From Micromonospora luteifusca (GTDB taxonomy: Bacteria > Actinomycetota > Actinomycetes > Mycobacteriales > Micromonosporaceae), in the NCBI RefSeq assembly GCF_016907275.1, contig NZ_JAFBBP010000001.1, positions 4,640,001-4,704,000 of the forward strand: DNA of 64,000 bases. The letters run 5' to 3'. Position 1 is the first letter of the stretch. The number at the start of each line of letters is the position of its first letter. Made by a program: the position numbers and the translations under genes. The notes beneath the pieces are model-generated. The model worked only from the letters and a program-made list of their open reading frames with translations. It ran no database searches and was not told where the DNA came from. Of this stretch, positions 10,035 through 17,830 are shown one piece after another.

Positions 10035-10093
10035 ACGGGGGTTCGGTGCGGCTCGGGCAGTCCCGACGGTGGCGACGGGAGGCGGCGGCGTGA
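10031..10093 (+). CDS. Possible 20-codon linking ORF
   Basis: A GTG at 10031 overlaps the stop of the GGDEF-EAL gene (GTGA), and the 20-residue reading frame (MNGGSVRLGQSRRWRREAAA) ends in a TGA that overlaps the GTG of the DUF456 gene in the same way. It may be a translational-coupling mini-ORF or chance; the peptide is basic and has no homology I recognise. Confidence 0.25.
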   Translation: MNGGSVRLGQSRRWRREAAA

Positions 10094-10590
10094 GCCTGAA
10101 CGACTCGCAGACGGTGGTGACGGTGGTGGCCGGGCTGGCCATCCTGGCCGGTCTGGCCGGCGTGGTCGTGCCCGGGCTGCCGGCGCTGCCGCTGTGCTGG
10201 GGTGGCGTGCTCGTCTGGGCCATCTTCGGCGGTGCGGGTGCGGGTGGCTGGGCTGTTTTCGCCGCCGCCACGCTGGTCGCCGCAGGTGGCACTGTGATCA
10301 AGTACGCGTGGCCCGGGCGGAACCTGAAGCGCACGGGTGTGCCGACGTCCACGTTGCTCGCCGGTGGGGTGCTCGGCATCGTCGGGTTCTTCGTGGTGCC
10401 GGTCGTCGGGCTGGTGCTCGGCTTCGTCGCCGGGGTGTGGGCGGCGGAGCGCCTGCGGTTGGGCAGCAACCAGCTCGCCTGGCCGTCCACCGTGCAGGCG
10501 CTCAAAGCCGCCGGCCTGTCGATGCTGGTGGAGTTCGGCGCAGGCCTGATAGTCGCGGCCCTCTGGCTAACCGGCCTCCTCCTAACCTGA
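10090..10590 (+). CDS. DUF456 family membrane protein
   Basis: 166 residues from the GTG at 10090 (GGGAGG about 5 nt upstream), with about four hydrophobic helices and the family motif LAGVVVPGLPALPLCWGGV near the N-terminus. DUF456 proteins are small inner-membrane proteins of unknown function. It is coupled to the preceding c-di-GMP gene through a short overlapping frame. An in-frame GTG at 10069 would add seven glycine-rich residues but lacks a ribosome site. Confidence 0.85.
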   Translation: MSLNDSQTVVTVVAGLAILAGLAGVVVPGLPALPLCWGGVLVWAIFGGAGAGGWAVFAAATLVAAGGTVIKYAWPGRNLKRTGVPTSTLLAGGVLGIVGFFVVPVVGLVLGFVAGVWAAERLRLGSNQLAWPSTVQALKAAGLSMLVEFGAGLIVAALWLTGLLLT

Positions 10591-10592
10591 CC

Positions 10593-10620
10593 CCCCGCCC
10601 CGGGGGGGGGAGGGGCGGGG
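10593..10620 (+). terminator. GC-rich terminator hairpin
   Basis: CCCCGCCCC (10593-10601) and GGGGCGGGG (10612-10620) form a 9-bp stem with a 10-nt G-rich loop just after the DUF456 gene. Confidence 0.6.
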
Positions 10621-10640
10621 CGGGAGAGGGGAGGGTGGGG

Positions 10641-10697
10641 GCGCGGGGCACTTTGGGGTACGGGCTTGCCGTACGGAGAGAGAGGCGTGCCCCGCGC
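10641..10697 (+). other. Nested hairpin element in the 317-bp gap before the amine-utilisation cluster
   Basis: An 11-bp perfect outer stem, GCGCGGGGCAC (10641-10651) with GTGCCCCGCGC (10687-10697), encloses a second perfect 6-bp hairpin GTACGG-GCTTG-CCGTAC (10658-10674). The arrangement resembles a small structured RNA or a protein-binding DNA element. It lies about 210 nt upstream of the permease start and upstream of the candidate promoter, so it may belong to a separate transcript. The rest of the gap holds a terminator (10593-10620), the promoter (10838-10867) and no gene. Confidence 0.5.
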
Positions 10698-10837
10698 CGC
10701 CGCGGTTCGGGCGGTCCGAGCGCCCGAGGGTGGCCCGTCGAGATCGGGCTTGGTCACGGGGTCAAGGATGGGGCCCGGGTCGGCTCGATGGCAACGTAAT
10801 TAGCCGCGACGGCGGTGAGATTCCCACCGTCATCGTA

Positions 10838-10867
10838 TTGACCACCTTGATCGGCCGGGACGACACT
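10838..10867 (+). promoter_or_regulatory. Candidate promoter of the permease cluster
   Basis: TTGACC (10838-10843) and GACACT (10862-10867) are separated by 18 nt and lie about 40 nt before the permease start, a reasonable housekeeping-sigma promoter. Confidence 0.5.
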
Positions 10868-10907
10868 TTGCGCACTCGCACGCGGAACCACCTCAGGGAG
10901 GTGTGCA

Positions 10908-12494
10908 GTGGCAACGACCCCCGTGCCAACCGCCGAGCAACCGATGGACGACGACGCCCGACGGCTCGCCGAACTCGGCTACAAACAGGAGTTGCGCCGC
11001 AAGTGGAGCGGCTTCTCCAACTTCGCCATCTCGTTCTCGATCATCTCGATCCTGGCCGGCTGCTTCACCACCTTCGGTCAGGCGTGGAACAACGGCGGGC
11101 CGGTCGCCATCTCCTGGGGCTGGCCGCTGATCTCGCTGTTCATCCTGATCATCGGCTTCTGCATGGCGGAGCTGGTGTCGGCGTACCCGACCGCGGGCGG
11201 GATCTACTGGTGGGCGGCCACCATGGGTCGCCCGGTGCACGGGTGGTTCACCGGCTGGCTGAACCTGATCGGGCTGGTGGCGGTCACCGCCTCGGTCGAC
11301 TACGGCTGCGCGACGTTTCTCAACCTCACCCTGTCGGCGCTCTTCGACGGCTGGGCCGGGACACTGCGTCAGGCATTCGTCCTGTTCGTGATCATCCTGG
11401 CGCTGCACGGAATGATCAACATCTTCGGGCACCGGATCATCGACGTACTCCAGAACGTCTCGGTCTGGTGGCACGTGGCCGGCGCGGCCGTCGTGGTGGC
11501 CATCCTGGTCTTCGTGCCGGACAACCACCAGAGTTTCCAGTTCGTGTTCACCGAGCGGTTCAACAACTCCGGCTTCGGTGACGGGGACATCGGCGGGCTG
11601 ACGTTCTGGTTCTACGTGTTGCCGCTGGGCTTCCTGCTGACCCAGTACACGATCACCGGCTTCGACGCCTGCGCACACGTCTCCGAGGAGACCCGGGGCG
11701 CCTCGCAGGCCGCCGCCCGCGGGCTCTGGCAGTCGATCTTCTACTCGGCGATCGGTGGCTGGATCCTGCTGCTGGCGTTCCTCTTCGCGGCCACCGACGT
11801 CGAGGCGGTCAACGCCGCGGGCGGGTTCTCCGGTGCCATCTTCGAGTCCGCGCTGACCCCGGTCTTCTTCAAGGTCGTCATCATCATCTCCACCATCGGC
11901 CAGTTCTTCTGCGGAATGAGTTGCGTGACGTCGATGAGCCGCATGGCGTACGCGTTCAGCCGCGACCGGGCGGTGCCCGGCTGGCGGCTCTGGTCGAAGG
12001 TCGACCGCAACGGCACCCCGGTCAACGCGATCATCGGCGCCACCCTGGCGGGCCTCGTGCTCACCCTGCCGGCCCTCTACGAGAGCTCGGCCGGCATCCC
12101 GATCGCCTTCTACGCGGTGGTCTCCGTCGCGGTGCTCGGGCTCTACCTGTCCTTCCTCATCCCGATCGCGCTACGACTACGGATGGGTGACAGGTTCGTT
12201 CCGGGGCCGTGGACGCTGGGGCGGAAGTACAAACTGCTCGGCTGGATCGCGGTCGTCGAGATCGCGGTCATCGCGGTCTACTTCGTGCTGCCGATCGTGC
12301 CCGCCGGGGTGCCCGGCAACGACGGGTTCACCTGGTCGGCCGTCAACTACGCGCCGCTGGCTGTCGGCGGGGTGCTGCTGGTGGTCGCCGTCTGGTGGTA
12401 TGCCTCGGCTCGCAGGTGGTTCACCGGCCCGGTCCGTACCGTCGAGGAGCCGGCCGCCAGGTCAGAGCCTGTGGCGGTCGACGGGTCCGATTGA
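10908..12494 (+). CDS. APC-family amino acid/amine permease
   Basis: 528 residues from a GTG with GGGAGG 7 nt upstream. About twelve hydrophobic helices follow a polar N-terminus (ARRLAELGYKQELRRKWSGFSNFAISFSIISI), which with ELVSAYPTAGGIYWWAA and ITGFDACAHVSEETRGAS is characteristic of the APC subgroup that imports GABA, polyamines or ethanolamine-type amines by proton symport. Being first in a cluster with a glutamine-synthetase-like ligase suggests it brings in the amine that the ligase glutamylates. Transmembrane and family assignment sure; substrate inferred. Confidence 0.92.
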   Translation: MATTPVPTAEQPMDDDARRLAELGYKQELRRKWSGFSNFAISFSIISILAGCFTTFGQAWNNGGPVAISWGWPLISLFILIIGFCMAELVSAYPTAGGIYWWAATMGRPVHGWFTGWLNLIGLVAVTASVDYGCATFLNLTLSALFDGWAGTLRQAFVLFVIILALHGMINIFGHRIIDVLQNVSVWWHVAGAAVVVAILVFVPDNHQSFQFVFTERFNNSGFGDGDIGGLTFWFYVLPLGFLLTQYTITGFDACAHVSEETRGASQAAARGLWQSIFYSAIGGWILLLAFLFAATDVEAVNAAGGFSGAIFESALTPVFFKVVIIISTIGQFFCGMSCVTSMSRMAYAFSRDRAVPGWRLWSKVDRNGTPVNAIIGATLAGLVLTLPALYESSAGIPIAFYAVVSVAVLGLYLSFLIPIALRLRMGDRFVPGPWTLGRKYKLLGWIAVVEIAVIAVYFVLPIVPAGVPGNDGFTWSAVNYAPLAVGGVLLVVAVWWYASARRWFTGPVRTVEEPAARSEPVAVDGSD

Positions 12495-12599
12495 CCCGTG
12501 CCCGGCCGGGGTCAGGGCTGCGTGGTTTGCCGTCGGCTGGGCCGGGGGCATTGACGGTGATCCGGATTACCAGTAGACCTTGGTGATGGAGGCCCGCTG

Positions 12600-13964
12600 A
12601 TGAGCAGAACGCCGTTTTCGCTGGAAGAGTTGCGGGTCGCCGTCCAGGCCGGTGAGATCGACACCGTGGTGCTGGCCCTCGTCGACATGCAGGGCCGCCT
12701 GCAGGGCAAACGGTTCCACGCGCCCTACTTCCTCGACGAGGTGGCCGTCAACGGCAGCGAGGGTTGCAACTATCTGCTCGCCGTCGACGTCGACATGAAC
12801 ACCGTCGACGGGTACGCGATGTCGAGCTGGGAGCGCGGCTACGGCGACTTCGCGATGGTGCCGGATTTCGGCACGTTGCGCCGGATGCCCTGGCAACCGG
12901 GCTCCGCGTTGCTGCTGGCCGACCTGGCCTGGCTCGACGGGTCGGGTGACGTGGTCGCCTCACCCCGGCAGATCCTGCGTCGGCAGCTGGACCGGCTGGC
13001 CGAGCACGGGCTGACCGCGTACGCCGGCACCGAACTGGAGTTCGTGCTGTTCCGCGACTCGTACGAGGATGCCTGGCGGCGCGGCTACCGCGACCTCACC
13101 CCGGCCAACCAGTACAACGTGGATTACTCGCTGCTCGGCACCGCCCGGGTGGAGCCGCTACTGCGCCGGATCCGCACCGAGATGGCCGGCGCCGGGCTCA
13201 CGCCGGAGAGCGCCAAGGGTGAGTGCAACCTCGGCCAGCACGAGATCGCCTTCCGCTACGACGAGGCGGTCGCCTGCGCCGACCACCACGTGATCTACAA
13301 GAACGGGGCCAAGGAGATCGCCGCCCAGGAGGGCATGGCGATCACCTTCATGGCCAAGCCGAACGAGCGGGAGGGCAACTCCTGCCACATCCACTTCTCG
13401 CTGCGCGACACCACTGGGGCCTCGGCGATGCTCGGCGACGGGCCGGCGCACCTGTCGCAGACCGGGCAGCGGGTGCTCGCCGGGCTGCTCGCCACCATGC
13501 GGGAGTTCAGCCTGCTCTTCGCGCCGAACATCAACTCCTACAAGCGCTACCAGCCGGGCTCGTTCGCTCCGACCGCGCTGCGCTGGGGTGTGGACAACCG
13601 CACCTGCGCGTTGCGGGTGGTGGGGCACGGGCAGGGCATGCGGGTGGAGAACCGGGTGCCCGGCGCTGACGTCAACCCGTACCTGGCGATCGCCGGGCTG
13701 GTCGCGGGCGCGCTGCACGGCATCGGCGGGGAGCTCGACCTGGGGGAGGAGTGCACCGGCAACGCGTACGACGACCCGGAGGCCGAGCGGGTCCCCGGCA
13801 CCCTGCGCGACGCACTGGCCCTGTGGGAGGGCTCCACGGTGGCCAGGGAGGCGTTCGGCCCCGAGGTGGTGGCCCACTACGCCAACCAGGCGAAGGTGGA
13901 ACTAGCGGCCTTCGACGCCGCGGTGACGGACTGGGAGCTGACCCGTGGCTTCGAACGCCTCTAG
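12600..13964 (+). CDS. Glutamine-synthetase-like gamma-glutamyl amine ligase (GlnA3/GlnA4/PuuA type)
   Basis: 454 residues, a single GS fold with N-terminal beta-grasp (LALVDMQGRLQGKRFHAPYFL) and catalytic barrel (GTELEFVLFRD, ESAKGECNLGQHEIAFRYDEA, GNSCHIHFSL, NINSYKRYQPGSFAPTALRWG, VENRVPGADVNPYLAIAG). It lacks the adenylylation loop of assimilatory GSI and resembles Streptomyces GlnA3 (polyamines) and GlnA4 (ethanolamine), which ligate glutamate to an amine using ATP. GGAGG lies 7 nt before the ATG. The context (permease before; aldehyde dehydrogenase, SDR and PuuD-like hydrolase after) supports catabolic glutamylation rather than nitrogen assimilation. Confidence 0.92.
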   Translation: MSRTPFSLEELRVAVQAGEIDTVVLALVDMQGRLQGKRFHAPYFLDEVAVNGSEGCNYLLAVDVDMNTVDGYAMSSWERGYGDFAMVPDFGTLRRMPWQPGSALLLADLAWLDGSGDVVASPRQILRRQLDRLAEHGLTAYAGTELEFVLFRDSYEDAWRRGYRDLTPANQYNVDYSLLGTARVEPLLRRIRTEMAGAGLTPESAKGECNLGQHEIAFRYDEAVACADHHVIYKNGAKEIAAQEGMAITFMAKPNEREGNSCHIHFSLRDTTGASAMLGDGPAHLSQTGQRVLAGLLATMREFSLLFAPNINSYKRYQPGSFAPTALRWGVDNRTCALRVVGHGQGMRVENRVPGADVNPYLAIAGLVAGALHGIGGELDLGEECTGNAYDDPEAERVPGTLRDALALWEGSTVAREAFGPEVVAHYANQAKVELAAFDAAVTDWELTRGFERL

Positions 13965-13976
13965 AACCCCCACCTC

Positions 13977-14050
13977 CGCGATCTTGCACTTTGTGTCGTC
14001 GATCTGTGGGGAATCGTCGCCCATGTCGGGGCAGCAACTGCAAGATCGCG
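13977..14050. repeat. Inverted-repeat element between ligase and aldehyde dehydrogenase genes
   Basis: CGCGATCTTGCA (13977-13988) and TGCAAGATCGCG (14039-14050) are perfect 12-bp inverted arms separated by 50 nt, filling nearly the whole 108-bp gap between two co-directional genes. The GATCTTG core recurs in other gaps of this window (49078, 61107), so it looks like a dispersed REP-like extragenic element. Confidence 0.65.
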
Positions 14051-14072
14051 CGGAGGAAGGGCGGGTCAGGGC

Positions 14073-15428
14073 GTGACTGTCGTGGTGGATCCGGCTTCCG
14101 GGGTTGGGTTTCGGGACGTTCTGGGGGCCTCTGTTGACGAGGTCGACGCGGCGATCGCGCGAGCCGCGAAAGCCTTCGAGACGTGGCGGGGCGTGGCCCC
14201 GGGGGATCGGGCGCGACTCCTGCGGCGGTTCGCCGCTGTCGTCGACGCGCATCTGGACGAGCTGGCCGCGCTGGAGGTCCGCAACGCAGGTCACACCATC
14301 GGCAACGCCCGGTGGGAGGCCGGCAACGTCCGCGACGTCCTGGATTACTACGCCGGGGCGCCGGAGCGGCTGACCGGAAGGCAGATCCCGGTGCCCGGCG
14401 GGCTGGACGTCACCTTCCACGAGCCACTCGGCGTGGTCGGGGTGATCGTGCCGTGGAACTTCCCGATGCCGATCGCCGCCTGGGGGTTCGTCCCGGCCCT
14501 CGCTGCCGGCAACACCGTGGTGCTCAAACCCGCCGAGTTGACCCCGCTCACCGCGCTGCGGCTGGCCGAGTTGGCCGGCGAGGCGGGCCTGCCCGCCGAC
14601 GTGTTCATCGTCGTACCGGGTGAGGGTGGGGTGGTAGGGGAGCGGTTCGTCAGCCACCCGGCGGTTCGCAAGATCTGCTTCACCGGCTCCACCGAGGTCG
14701 GCACCCGGATCATGGCTGGCTGCGCCGCCCAGGTGAAGCGACTCACCCTGGAGTTGGGCGGCAAGAGCGCGAACATCGTGTTCGCCGACGCCGACCTGGA
14801 ACGCGCCGCCGCGACCGCGCCGGGCGCGGTCTTCGACAACGCCGGCCAGGACTGCTGCGCACGGTCGCGGATCCTGGTCCAACGTCCGGTGTACGACCGC
14901 TTCCTGGCACTACTCGAACCAGCGGTACGCGCGGTGCGGGTGGAGGACCCGTCCCGGGAGACCGCCGAGATGGGCCCCCTGATCTCCGCGGCTCACCGGG
15001 ACCGGGTCGCCGGCTACCTGGCCGACGCGACGGTCGCCTTCACCGGCTCGTGCCCCGACGGCCCCGGCTTCTGGCACGCGCCCACGGTGCTGCTGGCCGA
15101 CTCGCCGGCCGACCGGCACTGGCGGGAGGAGGTCTTCGGCCCGGTGGTCTCGGTGCTGCCGTTCGACGACGAGGCCGACGCGGTCCGGCTCGCCAACGAC
15201 ACCGAGTACGGGCTCTCCGGCTCGATCTGGACCCGGGACGTGGGTCGCGCCCTCCGCCTGGCCCGCGCCGTCGAGTCGGGCAACCTCAGCGTCAACTCGC
15301 ACTCGTCGGTGCGCTACTGGACCCCGTTCGGCGGGATGAAGCGCTCCGGGCTCGGCCGCGAACTGGGCCCGGACGCGCTGCACTCCTTCACGGACGTCAA
15401 GAACGTGTTCATCGCGACGGAGGAGTGA
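14073..15428 (+). CDS. NAD(P)-dependent aldehyde dehydrogenase
   Basis: 451 residues, slightly shorter than the usual 480-500 because the N-terminus is compact. Key motifs: VPWNFPMPIAAWG (cofactor), FTGSTEVGT, LELGGKSANIVF (general base Glu) and GQDCCARSRI with the nucleophilic Cys near residue 258; the C-terminal PFGGMKRSGLGRELGP is present. It oxidises an aldehyde to the acid. In this cluster the likely substrate is a gamma-glutamyl aldehyde (the PuuC-like step). GTG start with AGGAAGGGCGG upstream. The SDR gene begins 6 nt after its stop. Confidence 0.93.
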   Translation: MTVVVDPASGVGFRDVLGASVDEVDAAIARAAKAFETWRGVAPGDRARLLRRFAAVVDAHLDELAALEVRNAGHTIGNARWEAGNVRDVLDYYAGAPERLTGRQIPVPGGLDVTFHEPLGVVGVIVPWNFPMPIAAWGFVPALAAGNTVVLKPAELTPLTALRLAELAGEAGLPADVFIVVPGEGGVVGERFVSHPAVRKICFTGSTEVGTRIMAGCAAQVKRLTLELGGKSANIVFADADLERAAATAPGAVFDNAGQDCCARSRILVQRPVYDRFLALLEPAVRAVRVEDPSRETAEMGPLISAAHRDRVAGYLADATVAFTGSCPDGPGFWHAPTVLLADSPADRHWREEVFGPVVSVLPFDDEADAVRLANDTEYGLSGSIWTRDVGRALRLARAVESGNLSVNSHSSVRYWTPFGGMKRSGLGRELGPDALHSFTDVKNVFIATEE

Positions 15429-15433
15429 CGCCA

Positions 15434-16201
15434 GTGCAGGGTCGTTTGCAGGACCGGGTGGCCGTGGTCACCGGGGCGGGCAGCGGGATCGGGTTGGCCA
15501 CCGTGCGGCGATTCGCCGCCGAGGGGGCCCGGGTGGTCTGCGTGGACATCGACACGGCCGCCGGCGAGAAGGCCGCCGAGGAGTGCGGCGGCGAGTTCGT
15601 GGCCACCGACGTCGCCGACGAATCAGCGGTACGCGACCTGTTCGACGGGGTGGCCGACCGGCACGGGCGGGTCGACATCGCGTTCAACAACGCCGGCATC
15701 TCCCCACCGGACGACGACTCCATCCTGGACACCGGTCTCGACGCCTGGGAACGGGTGCTGCGGGTCAACACCACGAGCGTCTACCTCTGCTGCAAGTACG
15801 CCATACCGCACATGCGCCGTCAGGGCAGAGGGTCGATCATCAACACCGCCTCGTTCGTGGCGTTGATGGGTGCCGCCACGTCACAGATCGCGTACACCGC
15901 CAGCAAGGGCGGCGTGCTGGCGATGACCCGGGAGCTGGGCGTGCAGTTCGCCCGCGAGGGCATCCGGGTCAACGCGCTCTGCCCCGGCCCGGTGGCCACC
16001 CCATTGCTGCTGGAACTGTTCGCCGCCGACCCGGAGCGGGCGGCCCGTCGACTGGTGCACGTGCCGATGGGTCGGTTCGGGCAACCGGAGGAGATCGCCG
16101 CCGCGGTGGCGTTCCTGGCCAGCGACGACGCCTCGTTCATGACCGCCGCGCAGTTCGTGGTCGACGGCGGCATCACGGGCGCGTACGTCACCCCGCTGTG
16201 A
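15434..16201 (+). CDS. Short-chain dehydrogenase/reductase (SDR)
   Basis: 255 residues from the GTG at 15434, with AGGAG 8 nt upstream inside the end of the ALDH gene. Classical SDR motifs: TGAGSGIG (NAD(P) loop), VDIDTA (acidic end of beta-2, favouring NAD), NNAG, and YTASKGG with catalytic Tyr near residue 153. It interconverts an alcohol and carbonyl. Within the cluster it could oxidise a gamma-glutamyl amino alcohol to the aldehyde used by the ALDH (inference). Its stop codon lies inside the first unit of a 59-bp tandem repeat. Confidence 0.92.
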   Translation: MQGRLQDRVAVVTGAGSGIGLATVRRFAAEGARVVCVDIDTAAGEKAAEECGGEFVATDVADESAVRDLFDGVADRHGRVDIAFNNAGISPPDDDSILDTGLDAWERVLRVNTTSVYLCCKYAIPHMRRQGRGSIINTASFVALMGAATSQIAYTASKGGVLAMTRELGVQFAREGIRVNALCPGPVATPLLLELFAADPERAARRLVHVPMGRFGQPEEIAAAVAFLASDDASFMTAAQFVVDGGITGAYVTPL

Positions 16202-16375
16202 GCGCGAGAAGTGAGCCGGTTCTGCGAGCCCCGCAGTCGCGAACGGTGCCGGCCCTGTGAGCGCGAGAAGTGAGCCGGTTCTGCGAGCCCCGCAGTCGCG
16301 AACGGTGCCGGCCCTGTGAGCGCGAGGAGTGAGCCGGTTCTGCGAGCCCCGCAGTCGCGAACGGTGCCGGTCCTG
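16198..16375 (+). repeat. Three tandem 59-bp repeats between SDR and hydrolase genes
   Basis: Units begin at 16198, 16257 and 16316, each starting GTGAGCGCGAG(A/G)AGTGAGCC and containing CTGCGAGCCCCGCAG, a 5-bp hairpin, then TCGCGAACGG. Units 1 and 2 are identical; unit 3 has two visible changes. The same repeat core occurs in opposite orientation at 24315-24507. Unit 1 supplies the SDR stop and unit 3 supplies an in-frame GTG leading into the next gene. Confidence 0.95.
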
Positions 16376-17125
16376 AGGCGCCGGCCGCTGATCGGGATCA
16401 GCGCGTACGTCGAGCCCGCCGACTGGGCGGTCTGGCGGGGCGTGCCGGCGGTGCTGGTGCCCGAGGCGTATGTGCGGGCGGTCACGGTCGCGGGGGGCCG
16501 GGCGGTGGTCCTGCCGCCGGACGACGAGGACGGCGACGTGCTGGCCGTCCTCGACGGGCTGCTCCTGGCCGGTGGCGCCGATGTGGGCCCGGGACGGTAC
16601 GGGCAGCCACCGCACCCGCGGACCGAGGACCGGCCGGACCGGGATGCCGGTGAGCTGACCCTGCTGGCCGCCGCGCTCGCCGCAGAGCTGCCGCTGCTGG
16701 GCGTGTGCCGGGGTATGCAACTGCTCGCCGTGGCCTACGGCGGCACCCTGCACCAGCACCTGCCCGACGTGGTCGGTCACGACGAGCACCGTCCGGCGCC
16801 CGGCGTCTACGGCTCCCACGCGGTGCGGTTCGCGGCGGGCAGCCTCGCGGCGACGGTGTTGGCCGGGGTGCACCGGGTCAACTCGTACCACCACCAGGCG
16901 GTCGCCGATGCGGGCCGGCTCGCCGTCACCGGTTGGGCCGAGGACGGCGTGATCGAGGCGGTGGAGGACCGGGCCCTGCCGTTCGTGCTCGGCGTGCAGT
17001 GGCATCCGGAAAACGAGCCGGACCCGCGTCCCATCACGGCGCTGGTCGAGGCGGCTGCTCGGCGCCCGCCGGTCGTCGCGGCCCGGGACGAAGCCGTACG
17101 TCTCGCCCGGCGTCACCGAGTGTGA
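16364..17125 (+). CDS. Class I glutamine-amidotransferase-like hydrolase (gamma-glutamyl amide hydrolase, PuuD-like)
   Basis: 253 residues from the GTG at 16364. The nucleophile elbow GVCRGMQLL (Cys near 113), VNSYHHQAV and the C-terminal VQWHPENE (His/Glu of the triad) identify a peptidase C26-type hydrolase. PuuD releases glutamate from gamma-glutamyl-GABA; here it would cleave the final gamma-glutamyl amide of the pathway. An upstream in-frame GTG at 16316 would add 16 residues encoded entirely by the tandem repeat, which I regard as artefactual, although the repeat may have displaced the native ribosome site. Confidence 0.88.
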   Translation: MPVLRRRPLIGISAYVEPADWAVWRGVPAVLVPEAYVRAVTVAGGRAVVLPPDDEDGDVLAVLDGLLLAGGADVGPGRYGQPPHPRTEDRPDRDAGELTLLAAALAAELPLLGVCRGMQLLAVAYGGTLHQHLPDVVGHDEHRPAPGVYGSHAVRFAAGSLAATVLAGVHRVNSYHHQAVADAGRLAVTGWAEDGVIEAVEDRALPFVLGVQWHPENEPDPRPITALVEAAARRPPVVAARDEAVRLARRHRV

Positions 17126-17172
17126 CGCACATCGCACCCGCTGGGTGGGCGGGCCGGTGGGAGGATCGCCGC

Positions 17173-17724
17173 ATGGGGAAGGTCTATCCGGAGATCGACG
17201 GTCGACTGCGCGACTTCATCCTGGGCCAGCCGGTCTTCTTCGTGGCCACCGCGCCGTCCGGCGCCGAGGGGCACGTCAATGTCTCACCGAAGGGCATGCG
17301 GGGCACGTTCGTGCTTCTCAACCCGCACCGCGTGGCCTACCTCGACTATCACGGCAGCGGGGCGGAGACCATCGCCCACCTGCGGGACAACGGTCGGATC
17401 ACGGTGATGTTCTGTGCCTTCGACGGGCCACCGAAGATCGTCCGGTTGCAGGGCCGGGGCAGCAGCGTCGCGGTGACCGAGGAGACCTTCGCCGAGCGGA
17501 TCGCCGAGTTTCCCGCACCGCCGGACGTGCACGCCGTCCGGGCTGTGATCACCGTCGAGGTGGACCGGGTCAGCGACTCCTGCGGCTACGGCGTGCCACT
17601 GATGGACTTCCGCGCCGAACGCGACCTGTTGCTCACCGCGCACTCCCGACGTACCGCCGACGACCTGGCGGTCTATCGGGCCACCAGGAACGCGGCGAGC
17701 ATCGACGGACTGCCGGTCTTCTGA
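17173..17724 (+). CDS. Pyridoxamine 5'-phosphate oxidase-like flavin/F420-fold protein
   Basis: 183 residues from the ATG at 17173 (GGGAGG 8 nt upstream). The N-terminal half has the split-barrel pattern FILGQPVFFVATAPSGAEGHVNVSPKGM and VAYLDYHGSGAETIAHLRDNGRITVMFCAF typical of PNPOx-like proteins; the C-terminal part includes a CGYGVPLMDF motif found in a subgroup of these proteins. Cofactor may be FMN or F420; reaction unknown. It follows the PuuD-like gene by 47 nt and may be the last gene of the cluster, but no functional link is evident. Confidence 0.85.
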   Translation: MGKVYPEIDGRLRDFILGQPVFFVATAPSGAEGHVNVSPKGMRGTFVLLNPHRVAYLDYHGSGAETIAHLRDNGRITVMFCAFDGPPKIVRLQGRGSSVAVTEETFAERIAEFPAPPDVHAVRAVITVEVDRVSDSCGYGVPLMDFRAERDLLLTAHSRRTADDLAVYRATRNAASIDGLPVF

Positions 17725-17830
17725 CCTGTCATGGTGCACCGGCGACCGCTGCTCGACACCGGTGCGCACCCGCACTGTCCGGTGCCCGACTGCCCAGGCG
17801 TACGTAACCAGCGTCCAGCGCTCGCGATGC

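Noticed and set aside
10591..10907. Known riboswitch (SAM, glycine, ydaO or glutamine type) upstream of the permease
   Set aside because: The nested hairpin lacks the conserved core bases of these classes as I know them; reported only as an unassigned structure.
12600..13964. Assimilatory glutamine synthetase GlnA
   Set aside because: No adenylylation-site loop, GlnA3/GlnA4-like divergent N-terminus, and catabolic neighbours.
16316..16363. Repeat-encoded N-terminal extension of the PuuD-like hydrolase
   Set aside because: The 16 residues derive wholly from the tandem repeat and precede the conserved start RRPLIGIS; the GTG at 16364 fits family length better.
16198..16375. CRISPR array
   Set aside because: Units are directly adjacent 59-bp copies without variable spacers, and there are no cas genes.
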